DNA of 64,000 nt from an uncultured Bacilli bacterium (GTDB lineage: Bacteria > Bacillota_I > Bacilli_A > RF39 > UBA660), in the NCBI GenBank assembly GCA_934096235.1, contig CAKOLO010000001.1, positions 414,782 through 478,781 of the forward strand, written 5' to 3'. The notes under the pieces were generated by a model. That model saw nothing but the letters and a program-made list of their open reading frames with translations. It did not search any database and was not told where the DNA came from. Shown in pieces: positions 47,557 through 56,062 of this stretch. How positions within the stretch are numbered: the first letter of the stretch is position 1; every line of letters starts with the position of its first letter. The position numbers were made by a program, and so were the translations under genes.

Positions 47557-49936
47557 GTAACTTTAAGAACATTTTTCTAAATACACTTGGAAGACTTCTC
47601 ATTCTTCTAATAGCTAATCTTTTATCTTTAATACTTTTATTACTAAATAGTATCTTATCTACTTTTTCTTTTAATTCTGTAGTAATACTTAAATCACTAA
47701 TAATTCCTTCTATATCTTCATTAATAATTCTCTCAGCATTTATTTCTATATCTTTACCTTTACAGTATACAAATATTTTACTCATAGTTGGTACTTCATC
47801 AAATTCTATAACGAAGTCATTATCATCTACATATCTTCTATATGGAACATTTACTTCATCTTTAAATACTTGTACATTTTCTGTAAATTTAGTATTTCTA
47901 AATCTTATTTTATAATTACGAGTTGCTGGTATAACACCTTCTACTCCTTCTACTGGTTGTATTGATACTGAGAAATCATTTTCTTTATAGTAGTAGTTTA
48001 TTTCTGTTGTAAAACTTTGACCTTCTCTATACATTTGACTAGTTCCATCATCTTCATATAGTTTATATGTATTACTTCTACCAGGGAATATTTGTATTTC
48101 CAAGTTCTTTGGATTACTTGTATCATTTATATCATCAGGATTTAATCTTGCTAGTGGTATTATAGCTCCAGTTTTAGCATACACTGGATAATCTTCATCC
48201 TTATAGAATGTAACATATCTTTTACCACCAGGAAACTTCTTACCAGTTTTAAAGTCATACCATACTCCATTAGGTAAGAATATCTTATGTACTACTCTAT
48301 TCATTACAGAATCTTTAGGATCAACTATAGGAGCAACAAATAATTCACTACCATAATAAAATTCATTTTTATAAAGTGGTTCATCATATGTTTCAGGATA
48401 TTTATAATACAAAGGTTGTATTAATGGAGAACCATAACTAGAATATTTTTTAGCTTCACTATATAAATATGGTATTAATCTATGTCTAATCTTTAAATAA
48501 TCATGAACTATTTTTAATGTTTTAGCATCCCACTTCCATGGTTCTCTTTTATAATACTTACCAAAAGAACTAGAAAGTCTAAGAATTGGACTATATACTC
48601 CTAACTGTACATATCTCATATAAAGTTCAGAGTCCTCAGTTCCACCCTTAAATCCACCAATATCATGACTCCACCAACTAATACCTATATTAGCTGCTGT
48701 ACTATTATAAAATGGCAATAACTTTAAAGTCTTCCAACTAACATTAGTTTTACCAGAATATAAAATAGAATATCTATGAGGATTAACACCAAAATTTCTA
48801 CTCATAAGAAGAGGCCTCTTAGCTTTATTAATCGCAAGAGTATTATATAAATAATAATTCATTACAAAACTTCTAAGAATATTATCTTTATCATTATCAT
48901 CTACCCATAAGAAATCAATACCTTTATTCATCATCGGAGTAATAATACCCTTCATAAATGAATCTATTAATTTATTATCATAAACATTAAGAGGTATATT
49001 TTTACCATTATCTCTTCCAAGTAAATTAGAGAATGTTTGATAATTTTCTTCTTCTACACTAATAATACCCTCAGTCTTTATATTAAGACCCATATGTACA
49101 TGATTATTATGTAAGAAATCACTTAAAGCAACTGTACTTGGAAAACAAATCTTATTAAGACTAAAACTTAAAGTACTATACTTATTCTTAGTTCTTTCAT
49201 ATTCACCAAGTAACAATACTGAAAGAGGTATATCATTCTTTTTAAAATTATATATTATCTTTTCTATTTCACTAGAATTATATGCTTCATTCTTATTCCA
49301 CCATACACCAAGAGCATATCTAGGAATAAGTGGTGGCAAACCAGTTAAATTAAAATAATCACGAAGGCCTACTCCAAAGTCATTATTATATATAAATAAG
49401 TATGTATCTATATTCTTATAATTAGGAGCAATAATATTACCATATTGATTTAATATTGGTGTTCTAGAGTCATCAAACGTAGTAAATCCATCAAGTGAGA
49501 ATAAACCTTTATCTAAAGATACACTACCACCCTTATAATCATCCAAACTATAAGCACTACCTTTAAAGTTTCTTACTTCAGGATGATTAAAATACCATAC
49601 TTTTTCAGTACCAACAATACTTACTTTTAAATATTGATCAGGTAAAAATTTACTTCCTACATAAGGCTTTTCTTTAATATATTCTATTATAAACTTACTA
49701 CTTTTAATAACAAGAACATTATTATCTTCTTCAACAGTTATCTTAGGTTTACCAAAACTTCTATTAGAAGCAAAAAAAGTAGGATAATCATTAAAAGCAC
49801 CATTTTCACTATATTCAAAACGTATTAATGCATCAGATAAAATACTTATTCTATAAGTTTTACCCATAAATACATATGATGATGGAGTCTTACTCTTAGT
49901 CATATCTATATAAAATTGTGAACCAAAATCATACAT
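47534..49936 (-). CDS. GH31 family alpha-glucosidase-like glycoside hydrolase
   Basis: The 800-residue protein has the GH31 layout: N-terminal beta domain (about 1-190), (beta/alpha)8 barrel starting PRYALGVWWNK, the nucleophile strand DFLWVDDND, the acid/base region WSHDIGGFKGG, and C-terminal beta domains. GH31 enzymes cleave alpha-glucosides, alpha-xylosides or related links. The nucleophile motif differs from the common WxDMNEP, so the substrate is uncertain. There is no signal peptide, suggesting a cytosolic enzyme. SD GTAGGAGG precedes ATG; HerA is immediately upstream in the same direction. Confidence 0.88.
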   Translation of the reverse strand: MYDFGSQFYIDMTKSKTPSSYVFMGKTYRISILSDALIRFEYSENGAFNDYPTFFASNRSFGKPKITVEEDNNVLVIKSSKFIIEYIKEKPYVGSKFLPDQYLKVSIVGTEKVWYFNHPEVRNFKGSAYSLDDYKGGSVSLDKGLFSLDGFTTFDDSRTPILNQYGNIIAPNYKNIDTYLFIYNNDFGVGLRDYFNLTGLPPLIPRYALGVWWNKNEAYNSSEIEKIIYNFKKNDIPLSVLLLGEYERTKNKYSTLSFSLNKICFPSTVALSDFLHNNHVHMGLNIKTEGIISVEEENYQTFSNLLGRDNGKNIPLNVYDNKLIDSFMKGIITPMMNKGIDFLWVDDNDKDNILRSFVMNYYLYNTLAINKAKRPLLMSRNFGVNPHRYSILYSGKTNVSWKTLKLLPFYNSTAANIGISWWSHDIGGFKGGTEDSELYMRYVQLGVYSPILRLSSSFGKYYKREPWKWDAKTLKIVHDYLKIRHRLIPYLYSEAKKYSSYGSPLIQPLYYKYPETYDEPLYKNEFYYGSELFVAPIVDPKDSVMNRVVHKIFLPNGVWYDFKTGKKFPGGKRYVTFYKDEDYPVYAKTGAIIPLARLNPDDINDTSNPKNLEIQIFPGRSNTYKLYEDDGTSQMYREGQSFTTEINYYYKENDFSVSIQPVEGVEGVIPATRNYKIRFRNTKFTENVQVFKDEVNVPYRRYVDDNDFVIEFDEVPTMSKIFVYCKGKDIEINAERIINEDIEGIISDLSITTELKEKVDKILFSNKSIKDKRLAIRRMRSLPSVFRKMFLKLLEYIAEV

Positions 49937-49963
49937 AATTTTCCTCCTACTTTATTTAACTTT

Positions 49964-51727
49964 TTATTGTTGTTTTAATTTAACCATCCAGTTATTATAT
50001 ATTTCACAGTTAGCACTTGTTGGTGGTGGATCTGCTTTTTCCATCTTCACAATCATTGGTATTTTAAATATTCTACCAAAGGCTACACAAGTACCAGCTT
50101 GTAATGTTTTTTGTTTTTCTACAACATCTTCACTCATATTAGGTACTGATTTAGATATATATTCTAAGTCAGCTGGATGATTTATTTTAAATATTAAGAA
50201 GTTCGCACATTGACTTATAACGTTTTCATTTAAGTCAGTTGGTCTTTGAGTAATTAAATCTAATAATAAACCATATTTACGACCTTCTTTAGCAATTCTT
50301 TCAAATATGTTATATCCAAGAAGAGCTTTATCATCCCCCTCTAAAACATAACGGTGAGCTTCTTCTAATATCATATGTATTGGGAATGTTGCTCTAGCTT
50401 GAAGTGCTCTTGTAAACTTCATAAACATACGTCCAAATATCTTAACAATACTACGAGCAAATCTATCATCTACATCCTCTAAATTGAAGTTAACAATTTG
50501 ACACTTCTTATTACCACTAATTTGTATCTTTTTAATATATTCATCAATTGTAGTATACCCATCATCACAAAAGAATACTGAATTTTGACGAGTAGCTAAA
50601 TCATGAAGTCTAACTTTTAAACTCATAGCTGAATCATACATAGCTTCATTTAATAAATATCTTTCACTATATAATGTAAAGTTAAGAGCAACTTCTAAAT
50701 CATGAAGTGAATAACTTACTCCTTCAGCATTATAATTCCATTTACGTGAGTCATCTATAAATCCTTTAATATAATCTGTAATAATTTTACGTTCAGCAAA
50801 TCTACCTTCACTATCTATATCAAAACAGTTTCTAAACATACGAGTAAATCCAATACCAGGAACTTCAGTTTCAAGTGAAAGTTCAGCCGTATTAGTTTCA
50901 GTTAATATTTCAAATATTTGATCCCTAATCTTACTAGATGTTTGATTAGTATACATTATATTAATTATAGCTTTCGCAAGTATATGATTTTTATAATCTT
51001 GAGCTTCTTTATCTTGACGAGCAAACATCTTAACATACACAAGAGCTGTTTCAACCATAGCTATTTGAGAGAAATTAGTCGCATCAAGTAAATTAAGTAC
51101 ATCATCAAGTTCAAGAAGACACACTGGTATTCTAAGTTTCTCATAGTCTTTCTTCATATTAGTAGTTATTACTTTAAATGCATAATATGGATTATTTTTA
51201 CTTAAATCTTTAAATGCATTCATATATTCACCATAACTATCAAATATAAAGATATTCGCATTATATGGAATTATTTGACTATTAGGAAATATATTTTGAA
51301 TAATTCTACATATACCATATGTTTTACCACTACCAGTATTACCAAATATAGCTGTATGGTTAGAGAATAATTCATCTATACTTACATTTAGTGGAAATTC
51401 ATTATATAAAGGACTTACACCAAGTCTAATACTTCTATTTTCTTCACCTGTAAGTATCTTTAATTCTTCTTGATTAATAATTCTAACGTTCGCATCAAGG
51501 CTAGGTTTTTTAATAAGACCACCAATAAAATCATTATCAGTAAGTTCTCCTAAGAAACTAACTTTAATAGTATCTTGTTCTATAGAATCAACTTCTCCTA
51601 ATATCTTTTTATCTTCATCTTCAAATACAACATGTAAGTTAATTAAATCTTTAATACCACTAATAGTTTCTTTGTTTACACCAACAATAGCACTATTCTT
51701 AGTAATAGTAAGAACCTTTCCAAGCAT
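49964..51727 (-). CDS. HerA-like FtsK/HerA superfamily ATPase (DUF87)
   Basis: The 587-residue ATPase has an N-terminal HAS-barrel-like domain (about 1-105), Walker A GNTGSGKT (129-136), Walker B with MILEEAHR near 455, and the C-terminal segment RPTDLNENVISQCANFL, typical of HerA. In archaea HerA works with NurA nuclease in end resection; in bacteria relatives pair with nucleases or SIR2 in defence. No such partner gene lies next to it: GH31 is downstream and a BspA-like gene upstream. The SD GAGAGGAAGG precedes ATG. Confidence 0.85.
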   Translation of the reverse strand: MLGKVLTITKNSAIVGVNKETISGIKDLINLHVVFEDEDKKILGEVDSIEQDTIKVSFLGELTDNDFIGGLIKKPSLDANVRIINQEELKILTGEENRSIRLGVSPLYNEFPLNVSIDELFSNHTAIFGNTGSGKTYGICRIIQNIFPNSQIIPYNANIFIFDSYGEYMNAFKDLSKNNPYYAFKVITTNMKKDYEKLRIPVCLLELDDVLNLLDATNFSQIAMVETALVYVKMFARQDKEAQDYKNHILAKAIINIMYTNQTSSKIRDQIFEILTETNTAELSLETEVPGIGFTRMFRNCFDIDSEGRFAERKIITDYIKGFIDDSRKWNYNAEGVSYSLHDLEVALNFTLYSERYLLNEAMYDSAMSLKVRLHDLATRQNSVFFCDDGYTTIDEYIKKIQISGNKKCQIVNFNLEDVDDRFARSIVKIFGRMFMKFTRALQARATFPIHMILEEAHRYVLEGDDKALLGYNIFERIAKEGRKYGLLLDLITQRPTDLNENVISQCANFLIFKINHPADLEYISKSVPNMSEDVVEKQKTLQAGTCVAFGRIFKIPMIVKMEKADPPPTSANCEIYNNWMVKLKQQ

Positions 51728-51789
51728 ATTAAAAAACCTTCCTCTCTATTCTTAACATAATTTTATCACAAATATTTTTCTCATACAAT

Positions 51790-51815
51790 ATAAAAAGTGT
51801 TATTGCTAACACTTT
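51790..51815 (-). terminator. Terminator after the BspA-like gene at 51821
   Basis: Stem AAGTGTTA/TAACACTT with a short loop is followed by five T on the minus strand. Confidence 0.8.
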
Positions 51816-51820
51816 ATTAA

Positions 51821-54118
51821 CTAACTACTCTTTAATGTGAAGTATCCAGGACTACTAGTTCCACCATCTACTCTAGCATATGTTTTATCAGTGTATGACC
51901 TATTATATGCAGTACCAGCTCCACCTACAAGATTAGTGCTATTATAAAACATTGAAGTACTACTGGTAACATTATCAGTAAGAAATTTATCGCTTGCATA
52001 TATAGTTATTAAGTTTTTATTATTATAGAACATCGAAGACATATTAGTAACACTACTTGTATCAAAACTGCTTAAATCTATTTTTGCTAAAACCGTTGCA
52101 TAAAACATATTGCTCATATTAGTAACTTTGCTGGTATCAAAACTAGATAAATTTAAAGATGTACATTTATAATTTTGAAACATGTTGCTCATATTAGTAA
52201 CATTACTTGTATCAAAACTACTTAAATCAGCTTCAGATGAACTGCCACTAAACATTTGATTCATGTTAGTTACCTTACTTGTATTAAAATTATTTAAACC
52301 AATTATTTTTGAATTTGTACCCATAAACATTGCACTCATATTGGTAACCTTGCTTGTATCAAAACTACTTAAATCTATCGTTTCCAATTTTGAATTACGA
52401 AACATAAATTGCATATTTTTCACACTACTCGTATTAAAAGAAGCAATACCATTTATCTCTTTAATACTTGAAGATGAAAACATCCAGCTCATATCAAGTA
52501 CTTTACTGGTATCAAAACTGCTTAAATCTAAAAATTCAAATTGACTCTCATAAAACATTTTACTCATATCAGTAACATTACTTGTATTAAAGTTTGATAG
52601 TTTTAATTTTTTTATATTATATGAATGTCTAAACATTTCACTCATATTTTTTACATTAGATGTGTCAAAACTACTAATATCAATAAAAGATGATTTTGAA
52701 TAATAAAACATACCACTCATATCAGTAACTTTGCTTGTATCAAAATTAGACAAATCTAATTCTTTAACTCTACTTCCATAAAACATGCTGCTCATATTAG
52801 TTACATTGCTTGTATTGAAATTACTTAAATTTAAATAATTTGTCGGAATTGAACCAAACATAGCTCTCATATCAGTAACCTTACTTGTATCGAAATTGCT
52901 AACATCAAGTTTAGATAATTTACTATCTGAAAACATCCAACCCATATCAGTTACTTTTGATGTATCAAAACTACTTATATCAATTTTTTCAACAGCACTA
53001 TTATTAAACATAGAACCGAATCTAGTAACATTACTTGTGTCAAAATTACTTAAATCTAAACTAGTAACACTTGTTCCTCTAAACATACCCCACATATCAA
53101 TTACATTACTCGTATCAAAATTTGTTACATCTAAAGACGGAGTTGGATTATCTAAAAACATAGATGACATATCAGTAACTTTATTTGTAATAAGATTATC
53201 CAAACCCTTAATTTCAGTTGCAGTACTAGTGTTAAAGGCATAATCAGTTTTAGTAACATTTTTACCAGCAAAACTTCCTAAATCTATAGATGTTGTTTGG
53301 CTTTTATAAAATATGTGTGAAATTGAAACCAGCGGTTTATCATTAATATAATCACATATTCTACTTGTTACAGGATCTGTGCTTGTTTTATCAGTTAATT
53401 GAACTCCCCATCCATCAATATCAACATTACTCCAATTATTGGTGTTATAATAACTATAATATCCTTCTTGCATATATCTATAAGTATATTGGCCATTTAC
53501 GTATTCTGCACCTTGTACCATATCACCATCAAATGAACATTTAACTATTTCAGAATCAGTATATTCTTCTATACCTATTTTACCAGTAAATGATTTATTA
53601 AGATTATCATTTTGTGGATATGTCTTATTATCAAATTTAACTGTTACTATATATTCTTGAGTAATACCAGGCTCAATTGAAATACCCTTTTTAATATTAC
53701 CACTAGTAACAGTATCACTAATTGGCACTGCTCTATAAATTTTATCACATGTACCACTTTCAGTTTGATTACTTTCTCCATAATTTACATAGCTCTTACA
53801 ATCTAATGTTACATGTAATTCAAAGTTTTCAATTGTATTTATTAAGTCTCCCCAGTATAAAGAATACTTAGCACTTCTTGTACCTGCATTAGTAACAGTG
53901 ATAACTTTAGAAACTTCATCCCCAGGCATTGCTTCAGTTAACTTAAGATCAGTTTCATCTTTATAAATAAGTCTTAAATCTCCTGCTGTCATAGATATAT
54001 CTTTGCCAGTTCCCTCTATTTCCAAACTAAAATAAGCATAAGTAAATCCCAAAATAGTAAGTACTAACATAGTAATAAAAGCAATTAATATTATTTTAAA
54101 AGTTCTTATATTTTTCAT
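51821..54118 (-). CDS. BspA-like surface protein with TasA-type N-terminus (765 aa)
   Basis: The SipW-type anchor ends GFTYAYF. The TasA-like domain (about 30-205) is nearly the same as that of the gene at 32358, including GDLRLIYKDE and PGDEVSKVI; 70 bases there are identical. GQYTYRYMQ precedes about eighteen 25-residue DUF285 units, many with divergent flanks (for example AEIKGLDNL), and the C-terminal cap (IYASDKF, LVGGAGT, YARVDGG, GYFTLK). ATG at 54118 follows SD GGTGGAG; the GTG at 54130 overlaps that SD. It has its own terminator. Confidence 0.84.
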   Translation of the reverse strand: MKNIRTFKIILIAFITMLVLTILGFTYAYFSLEIEGTGKDISMTAGDLRLIYKDETDLKLTEAMPGDEVSKVITVTNAGTRSAKYSLYWGDLINTIENFELHVTLDCKSYVNYGESNQTESGTCDKIYRAVPISDTVTSGNIKKGISIEPGITQEYIVTVKFDNKTYPQNDNLNKSFTGKIGIEEYTDSEIVKCSFDGDMVQGAEYVNGQYTYRYMQEGYYSYYNTNNWSNVDIDGWGVQLTDKTSTDPVTSRICDYINDKPLVSISHIFYKSQTTSIDLGSFAGKNVTKTDYAFNTSTATEIKGLDNLITNKVTDMSSMFLDNPTPSLDVTNFDTSNVIDMWGMFRGTSVTSLDLSNFDTSNVTRFGSMFNNSAVEKIDISSFDTSKVTDMGWMFSDSKLSKLDVSNFDTSKVTDMRAMFGSIPTNYLNLSNFNTSNVTNMSSMFYGSRVKELDLSNFDTSKVTDMSGMFYYSKSSFIDISSFDTSNVKNMSEMFRHSYNIKKLKLSNFNTSNVTDMSKMFYESQFEFLDLSSFDTSKVLDMSWMFSSSSIKEINGIASFNTSSVKNMQFMFRNSKLETIDLSSFDTSKVTNMSAMFMGTNSKIIGLNNFNTSKVTNMNQMFSGSSSEADLSSFDTSNVTNMSNMFQNYKCTSLNLSSFDTSKVTNMSNMFYATVLAKIDLSSFDTSSVTNMSSMFYNNKNLITIYASDKFLTDNVTSSTSMFYNSTNLVGGAGTAYNRSYTDKTYARVDGGTSSPGYFTLKSS

Positions 54119-54154
54119 ACACTCCACCACTATTATTGTACTATAACTTAATAT

Positions 54155-54182
54155 AAAAGAAAAGAGTGTTAGTACACTCTTA
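54155..54182 (-). terminator. Terminator after the BspA-like pair
   Basis: Stem AGAGTGT/ACACTCT (54163-54169 with 54174-54180) is followed by TTTCTTTT on the minus strand. Confidence 0.8.
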
Positions 54183-54201
54183 ATTAAATATTAATTTTCT
54201 A

Positions 54202-56049
54202 TTAAGTTGTTTTTAATGTAAAGTATCCAGGCTTAGAAGTACCACCATCTATTCTAGCATATTCTTTATCTGAATTTTGATAATTATATACAGTACCTGC
54301 TCCACCAACTAATTTATCATTATATCCAAAGATAGTTATATCATCTGGCAATAAAGTCGTAACAAATTTATCACTTACATAAATAGTTACAAGTTCTCGG
54401 CAATAAAAGAACATTCGACTCATATCAGTAACCTTTGAAGTATCAAAGTTGCTTAAATCTAATGATGTCCAATCCAATCCATAAAACATCTGACTCATAT
54501 TAGTAACATTACTTGTATCAAATTTATTTAGTCCAACTATACTTTTTGTAGAAGAATACCCAAACATTTTAGACATATTAGTAACTTTTGATGTATTAAA
54601 ATTACTCACATCTAAAGTTTTAATTCTATCCGTTCCATAAAACATACCGCTCATATTTGTAACGTTACTTGTATCAAAACCATTTAATCCTTTTATTTCT
54701 GTTGCTTCACTATCATAAAACATATTAGACATATCAGTAACTTTAGATGTATTAAAACTACTTAAATCTAGTGCTGTTGCATTAGCAGCTCTAAACATAC
54801 CACTCATATTAGTTACATTACTTGTATTAAAACTTTTTATATTTAAATTATTCACTGATGAATACAAAAACATATTAATCATAGTTTTAACATTTGATGT
54901 ATCAAAACTACTTAAATCAAGTTTTACTACTTTTGTTCTTTCAAACATACTATTCATATTAGTAACTTTGCTTGTATTAAATCCACTAACATCTATAGTA
55001 GTAGCATCAGAGAAATCGAACATATTGCTCATATCAACCACATTGCTTGTATCAAATCCACTAACATCTAAACTTGTTGCAACTGTTCCAGCAAACATAC
55101 TGCTCATATCTATTATATTACTAGTATTAATATTACTAAAAGTAATACTTTGAGTATCACTATATGCAAACATGTTTGTCATCGAAACAACAGGAGTATC
55201 ATTTATATAGGTACAAACTCTACCGGTAACAGGTGAAGAAGATTTTCTATCAGCAATAGATACACTCCATCCATTTAATTCCACGTCTTGCCACCTGAAA
55301 AATGCACTCTCTCCACCTTTAACTTTTTTTATGGAATATTTTTCATCAAAACTAGAATTCATGAATGTTGCAGGAATTATCTCTGTATATCCAGATTTAG
55401 AAACACTAATAGAACTTACAGGTATTTGATTATATCTATATCTATAAGGTCCATCAAGAAACTCAGCACCAGTGGTAATATCACCATCATAATAACAATA
55501 AACCGGAGTATTATTTATTCCTTCTACTAATCCAATTTTACCATTAAAATCCGCGTTTTTATTATAATTTTGAGATTCTCCAGTTTCTATAAAAGTAATT
55601 TTAATATCATATTTATGAGTAAAACCAGGTTCAATCATAATATTAGATTTTATTTTATTAGAATCTATAGGCATAGATAAAACATCATCACATGTTCCAT
55701 CTTCAACACCTTCACTATTTAATTTAGTACATTTAGCTTCAATTACTAATTCATCATTAACAAATCCATTTTGTAATTCTTCCCAAACAAGATTATATGA
55801 AGCATTAAGTGTTCCAATATTAGTTACAGTAACTGTTTTAGAAACTGAATCCCCAGGAAAAATATTATTTAAGGTTATAACATCATCATCAACATATTTT
55901 AATCTTAATGAACCCATTTGAGTTACCATATTATTGCTTTTTCCTTTAATCAATAAAGAAAAATATGCATAAGATAATCCTAATATAGATAAGATTAACA
56001 AAGTAACTAAACTAACTATAGAAATTTTTATTATTTTATCTTTATTCAT
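54202..56049 (-). CDS. BspA-like surface protein with TasA-type N-terminus (615 aa)
   Basis: The anchor ends GLSYAYF; a TasA-like domain (about 30-185) follows with GSLRLKYVDD and PGDSVSKTVTVTNIG. The linker carries an extra segment (about 200-245) not seen in the paralogues. About eleven 25-residue DUF285 units and the cap (IYVSDKF, LVGGAGT, YARIDGG, GYFTLK) complete it. ATG at 56049 follows SD AAGGTGGTGA. It begins 13 bases after the stop of the 56063 gene with no terminator between, so the two form a bicistronic unit. A 152-bp block is nearly identical to one in that neighbour. Confidence 0.84.
   Translation of the reverse strand: MNKDKIIKISIVSLVTLLILSILGLSYAYFSLLIKGKSNNMVTQMGSLRLKYVDDDVITLNNIFPGDSVSKTVTVTNIGTLNASYNLVWEELQNGFVNDELVIEAKCTKLNSEGVEDGTCDDVLSMPIDSNKIKSNIMIEPGFTHKYDIKITFIETGESQNYNKNADFNGKIGLVEGINNTPVYCYYDGDITTGAEFLDGPYRYRYNQIPVSSISVSKSGYTEIIPATFMNSSFDEKYSIKKVKGGESAFFRWQDVELNGWSVSIADRKSSSPVTGRVCTYINDTPVVSMTNMFAYSDTQSITFSNINTSNIIDMSSMFAGTVATSLDVSGFDTSNVVDMSNMFDFSDATTIDVSGFNTSKVTNMNSMFERTKVVKLDLSSFDTSNVKTMINMFLYSSVNNLNIKSFNTSNVTNMSGMFRAANATALDLSSFNTSKVTDMSNMFYDSEATEIKGLNGFDTSNVTNMSGMFYGTDRIKTLDVSNFNTSKVTNMSKMFGYSSTKSIVGLNKFDTSNVTNMSQMFYGLDWTSLDLSNFDTSKVTDMSRMFFYCRELVTIYVSDKFVTTLLPDDITIFGYNDKLVGGAGTVYNYQNSDKEYARIDGGTSKPGYFTLKTT
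54494..54645 (-). repeat. 152-bp block shared with 56658-56809
   Basis: By eye it differs from 56658-56809 at only four positions, in two adjacent pairs. It encodes two DUF285 units around SIVGLNKFDTSNVTNMS. Confidence 0.85.
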
Positions 56050-56062
56050 TAAAATCACCACC

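Noticed and set aside
47520..47915. 131-codon + strand ORF opposite the GH31 gene
   Set aside because: Antisense shadow of a clear coding gene; translation is a Leu/Ser-rich run and no SD site is present.
49964..51727. Phage-defence island around the HerA-like gene
   Set aside because: Neighbours are metabolic and surface genes, with no nuclease, SIR2 or restriction partner and no mobile-element marks.
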